The notes under the pieces are model-generated. The model was not told the origin of the DNA, searched no databases, and worked only from the letters and a program-made list of their open reading frames with translations. This document shows, piece by piece, positions 5,130 to 6,142 of a DNA stretch of 6,142 bases; the stretch's first letter is position 1, and every line of letters starts with the position of its first letter. A program made the position numbers and the translations under genes. The stretch comes from Glaesserella parasuis (lineage in GTDB: Bacteria; Pseudomonadota; Gammaproteobacteria; Enterobacterales; Pasteurellaceae). Location of the stretch: NCBI RefSeq assembly GCF_002015085.1, contig NZ_MUXW01000034.1, positions 1 to 6,142 of the forward strand, read 5' to 3'.

Positions 5130-5693
5130 ATGTACTTTCGTGAAGGTTATACCAAATTTCCATATCGACCATCAAATGGATCTGAAGATTGCCAAAATCC
5201 AACACCAAATGCAGGTGGAATTGATTTAGTTAATCATCCTGAAAAAATAGATGAAATCCTAGAAATTGCTCAACTACCAGAACTTAAAACCACACTTATT
5301 GAACTTAACAAGCCTGATAGCCCCTTTATCACACTAGGTTGTTCTCACTGGATAGGAAAATATGATAATAGCCATTTCTCTTATATTGAATTCACATTTA
5401 AAGATGCCAAAATTGCAGACAACTTTAACTTCTTAGTTCAACTCGAAAAGGATCTTCACCTTTTTTTCATAGAAAAACTCACAACAGGTTTTACTAAAGA
5501 GCAGCGAGATTCTTACGCAACTTATCTAAAAGATCAGGTTCAAGTCTACTTTCGGAAAATCCAATACCAAGACGACTTAGAGCTTCGCAACCTGCTAGGG
5601 TTAGAGTTCCACTTTCAGGATCGACAAATGGTCGATTTTCACCATAAAGCTCTGCGGCATTTTTTAACGCAATATTTAGTTCTACCATTGTGA
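5130..5693 (+). CDS. Unrecognised plus-strand gene (moron candidate), C-terminus probably replaced
   Basis: I do not recognise this 187-aa protein. It is the only supported gene on the plus strand and has its own ribosome-binding site (AGAGGA) and candidate promoter. The N-terminus is rich in Gly, Asn and Pro (SNGSEDCQNPTPNAGG, residues 15-30), followed by mixed alpha/beta sequence; there is no signal peptide, membrane span or clear catalytic motif. It looks soluble and cytoplasmic. Codons 1-119 have strongly A/T third positions (GC about 24%, hand count), as expected for this host. Codons from about 123 onward have GC of about 18% at position 2 and 42% at position 3, the wrong order, while the opposite strand there reads as normal coding sequence. 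So the first two thirds seem to be real gene and the last third read-through into the antisense of the 64-aa gene. The position beside the lysis genes and the opposite direction suggest a moron with a lysogenic or exclusion role; that is inference. Confidence 0.65.
   Translation: MYFREGYTKFPYRPSNGSEDCQNPTPNAGGIDLVNHPEKIDEILEIAQLPELKTTLIELNKPDSPFITLGCSHWIGKYDNSHFSYIEFTFKDAKIADNFNFLVQLEKDLHLFFIEKLTTGFTKEQRDSYATYLKDQVQVYFRKIQYQDDLELRNLLGLEFHFQDRQMVDFHHKALRHFLTQYLVLPL
5494..5688 (-). CDS. Small unrecognised protein, 64 aa
   Basis: This 64-aa frame starts at the ATG at 5688, preceded by an AAAGG ribosome-binding site 7-8 bases upstream; a TTG start at 5706 is possible but less likely. It lies wholly inside the 3' third of the plus-strand gene, so only one of the two frames is likely to be under selection there. 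Base composition supports this one: GC by codon position is about 60/42/18 percent (hand count), the usual order for an AT-rich genome, against 60/18/42 for the plus-strand frame. The protein is acidic, with a central FVDPESGTLTLAGCEALSRL stretch (residues 21-40) and a helical end LDKLRKNLAAL. No domain is recognised. It is upstream of the lysis terminator and may belong to a small delayed-early or late leader operon with the 81-aa gene. Confidence 0.55.
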   Translation of the reverse strand: MVELNIALKNAAELYGENRPFVDPESGTLTLAGCEALSRLGIGFSESRLEPDLLDKLRKNLAAL

Positions 5694-5705
5694 TAACCTT
5701 TATCA
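5691..5705 (-). promoter_or_regulatory. Palindrome over the ribosome-binding site of the 64-aa gene
   Basis: TGATAA (5691-5696) and TTATCA (5700-5705) are perfect arms around a 3-base centre. On the minus strand this 15-base site contains the AAAGG ribosome-binding site and ends 2 bases before the ATG at 5688. It could be a dimeric-repressor operator or a small hairpin that limits translation. Chance occurrence is possible for a 6-bp arm. Confidence 0.35.
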
Positions 5706-5715
5706 AATTTACTCA

Positions 5716-5746
5716 GTACCACTAGATATGTTTAATCTTGTGGTAC
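5716..5746. repeat. Imperfect inverted repeat upstream of the 64-aa gene
   Basis: GTACCAC (5716-5722) pairs with GTGGTAC (5740-5746); inside, AGAT (5724-5727) pairs with ATCT (5735-5738), with one T/T mismatch between the arms and a 7-base loop. No T-run follows on either strand, so it is more likely an operator or leader hairpin than a terminator. Confidence 0.55.
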
Positions 5747-5845
5747 GTCATTATTGCCAGCAAATGGATAAATTTTCCTATTTTGGAAGTGAGGACCGCA
5801 GTCTGATATACGTCGAGATGACCGGTCAGCGGTATAGCGATTAGT
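5734..5845 (-). other. GC-rich block with palindrome; in-frame extension after the 81-aa gene
   Basis: Between the 81-aa gene and the 64-aa gene lies a block that is clearly richer in GC at 5786-5842 than its surroundings. It holds a perfect 10-base palindrome TGACCGGTCA (5819-5828) and nested short arms such as TATAC/GTATA (5807-5811 / 5832-5836). The reading frame of the 81-aa gene stays open for 37 more codons after its TGA, to a TAA at 5732-5734, with GC by codon position of about 51/49/30 percent, which is compatible with coding. It may be decayed coding sequence, a structured RNA or a regulatory site. It does not fold as a tRNA. Confidence 0.3.
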
Positions 5846-6091
5846 TCAAGGATAACGAATTAAATCAGGTCTAACTTTTAAGCTATTTACCGCTAATTCA
5901 GAACATTGAACTTCAGATTGAGAATTAAGAGGAGGCAAGCTACTTACTTTAATGCCTTGAGCTTGAATACTTTCTGCAACAATAAAACCTGACGTGTATC
6001 TCAGCTTCAAATTTTCATAAAGTGCCTTGAGCAAATACTCTGGCACTTCTTCGCCATTGATTTTGATTTTATCGCCTAATGTAATTTCCAT
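5846..6091 (-). CDS. Small unrecognised phage protein, 81 aa
   Basis: An 81-aa frame from the ATG at 6091, preceded by GGGGGAAGGG, which supplies a ribosome-binding site. A longer start at 6121 would add 10 residues but lies inside the loop and stem of the terminator upstream, so I reject it. The protein begins MEITLGDKIKINGEEVPEYL, continues with a helical LKALYENLKLRY stretch and a Ser/Pro-containing middle, and ends in DLIRYP. It looks small, soluble and of mixed charge. I know no domain for it; small proteins of this kind are common at the edge of the regulatory and late regions of Pasteurellaceae prophages. After the TGA at 5846 the frame stays open for 37 codons, so a truncated longer protein is possible. 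Confidence 0.65.
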   Translation of the reverse strand: MEITLGDKIKINGEEVPEYLLKALYENLKLRYTSGFIVAESIQAQGIKVSSLPPLNSQSEVQCSELAVNSLKVRPDLIRYP

Positions 6092-6105
6092 CCCTTCCCC
6101 CAAAC

Positions 6106-6133
6106 AAAAAACCCCAAGCATTTCTGCTCAGGG
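6106..6133 (-). terminator. Terminator at the right edge
   Basis: On the minus strand CCCTGAGC and GCTTGGGG form an 8-bp stem (two G-U pairs) with a 6-base loop, followed by TTTTTTGTTT. It ends the transcript of whatever lies beyond the right edge and stands 15 bases before the ATG of the 81-aa gene. Confidence 0.82.
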
Positions 6134-6142
6134 CTGTAAAAT

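Noticed and set aside
5680..5843. Plus-strand open segment downstream of the moron gene
   Set aside because: It has no start signal, and GC by codon position is wrong for coding (about 51/30/49 percent).
5786..5850. Possible tRNA or tRNA-like gene in the GC-rich block
   Set aside because: A TTCAA motif is present, but no T-arm, anticodon arm or acceptor stem of the right lengths can be formed on either strand.
1..6142. CRISPR arrays, insertion sequences or attachment sites
   Set aside because: No regularly spaced direct repeats, transposase or integrase genes, or paired terminal repeats are visible in the window.

Overview
This window is the late-gene region of a tailed-phage prophage (or phage) from a Pasteurellaceae host. 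The host call rests on exact 9-base DNA-uptake sequences: two of the Actinobacillus/Mannheimia type (ACAAGCGGT, at 1705-1713 and 4040-4048) and one of the Haemophilus influenzae type (AAGTGCGGT, at 2513-2521, minus strand). The AT-rich codon use fits. I cannot name a genus; the two Actinobacillus-type copies lean towards Actinobacillus, Mannheimia or Glaesserella.

All recognisable phage genes are on the minus strand, so the map reads from right to left. At the right edge is a terminator (6106-6133), then two small unrecognised genes of 81 aa (5846-6091) and 64 aa (5494-5688), separated by about 160 bases rich in dyad symmetry. After a second minus-strand terminator (5041-5070) comes a compact lysis cassette: a pinholin-like holin (4717-5016), a GH24 endolysin with an N-terminal signal-anchor-release segment (4197-4742), an Rz-type i-spanin (3880-4224) and an overlapping Rz1-type lipoprotein (3702-3986). 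A terminator at 3647-3678 closes the cassette. A 260-base stretch without a recognised gene follows, holding a large nested inverted repeat (3561-3638) and a strong two-way terminator (3520-3552). The DNA-packaging and head operon then runs to the left edge: a 36-aa single-span membrane protein (3330-3440), small terminase (2799-3314), large terminase (1580-2815), a DUF4055 portal-like protein (173-1570) and the start of a head-morphogenesis gene cut by the window edge (1-216).

The one gene on the other strand is at 5130-5693. It has its own candidate extended -10 promoter and ribosome-binding site inside an inverted repeat, and it sits just upstream of the lysis genes, a place where lambda-like phages often carry extra 'moron' genes. 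I do not recognise its product. Its last ~65 codons lie wholly antisense to the 64-aa gene, and base composition by codon position there favours the minus strand, so this looks like a mosaic junction that replaced the gene's original end.

The lysis genes appear to work together: the endolysin is exported inactive and membrane-tethered, with cysteines placed as in the disulfide-caged phage P1 lysozyme; the holin resembles the phage 21 pinholin, which depolarises the membrane and frees such endolysins; the spanins then fuse inner and outer membranes. The terminases and portal handle DNA packaging. Terminators just ahead of both the lysis and the packaging genes suggest that late expression depends on antitermination, but no antiterminator gene is in view.
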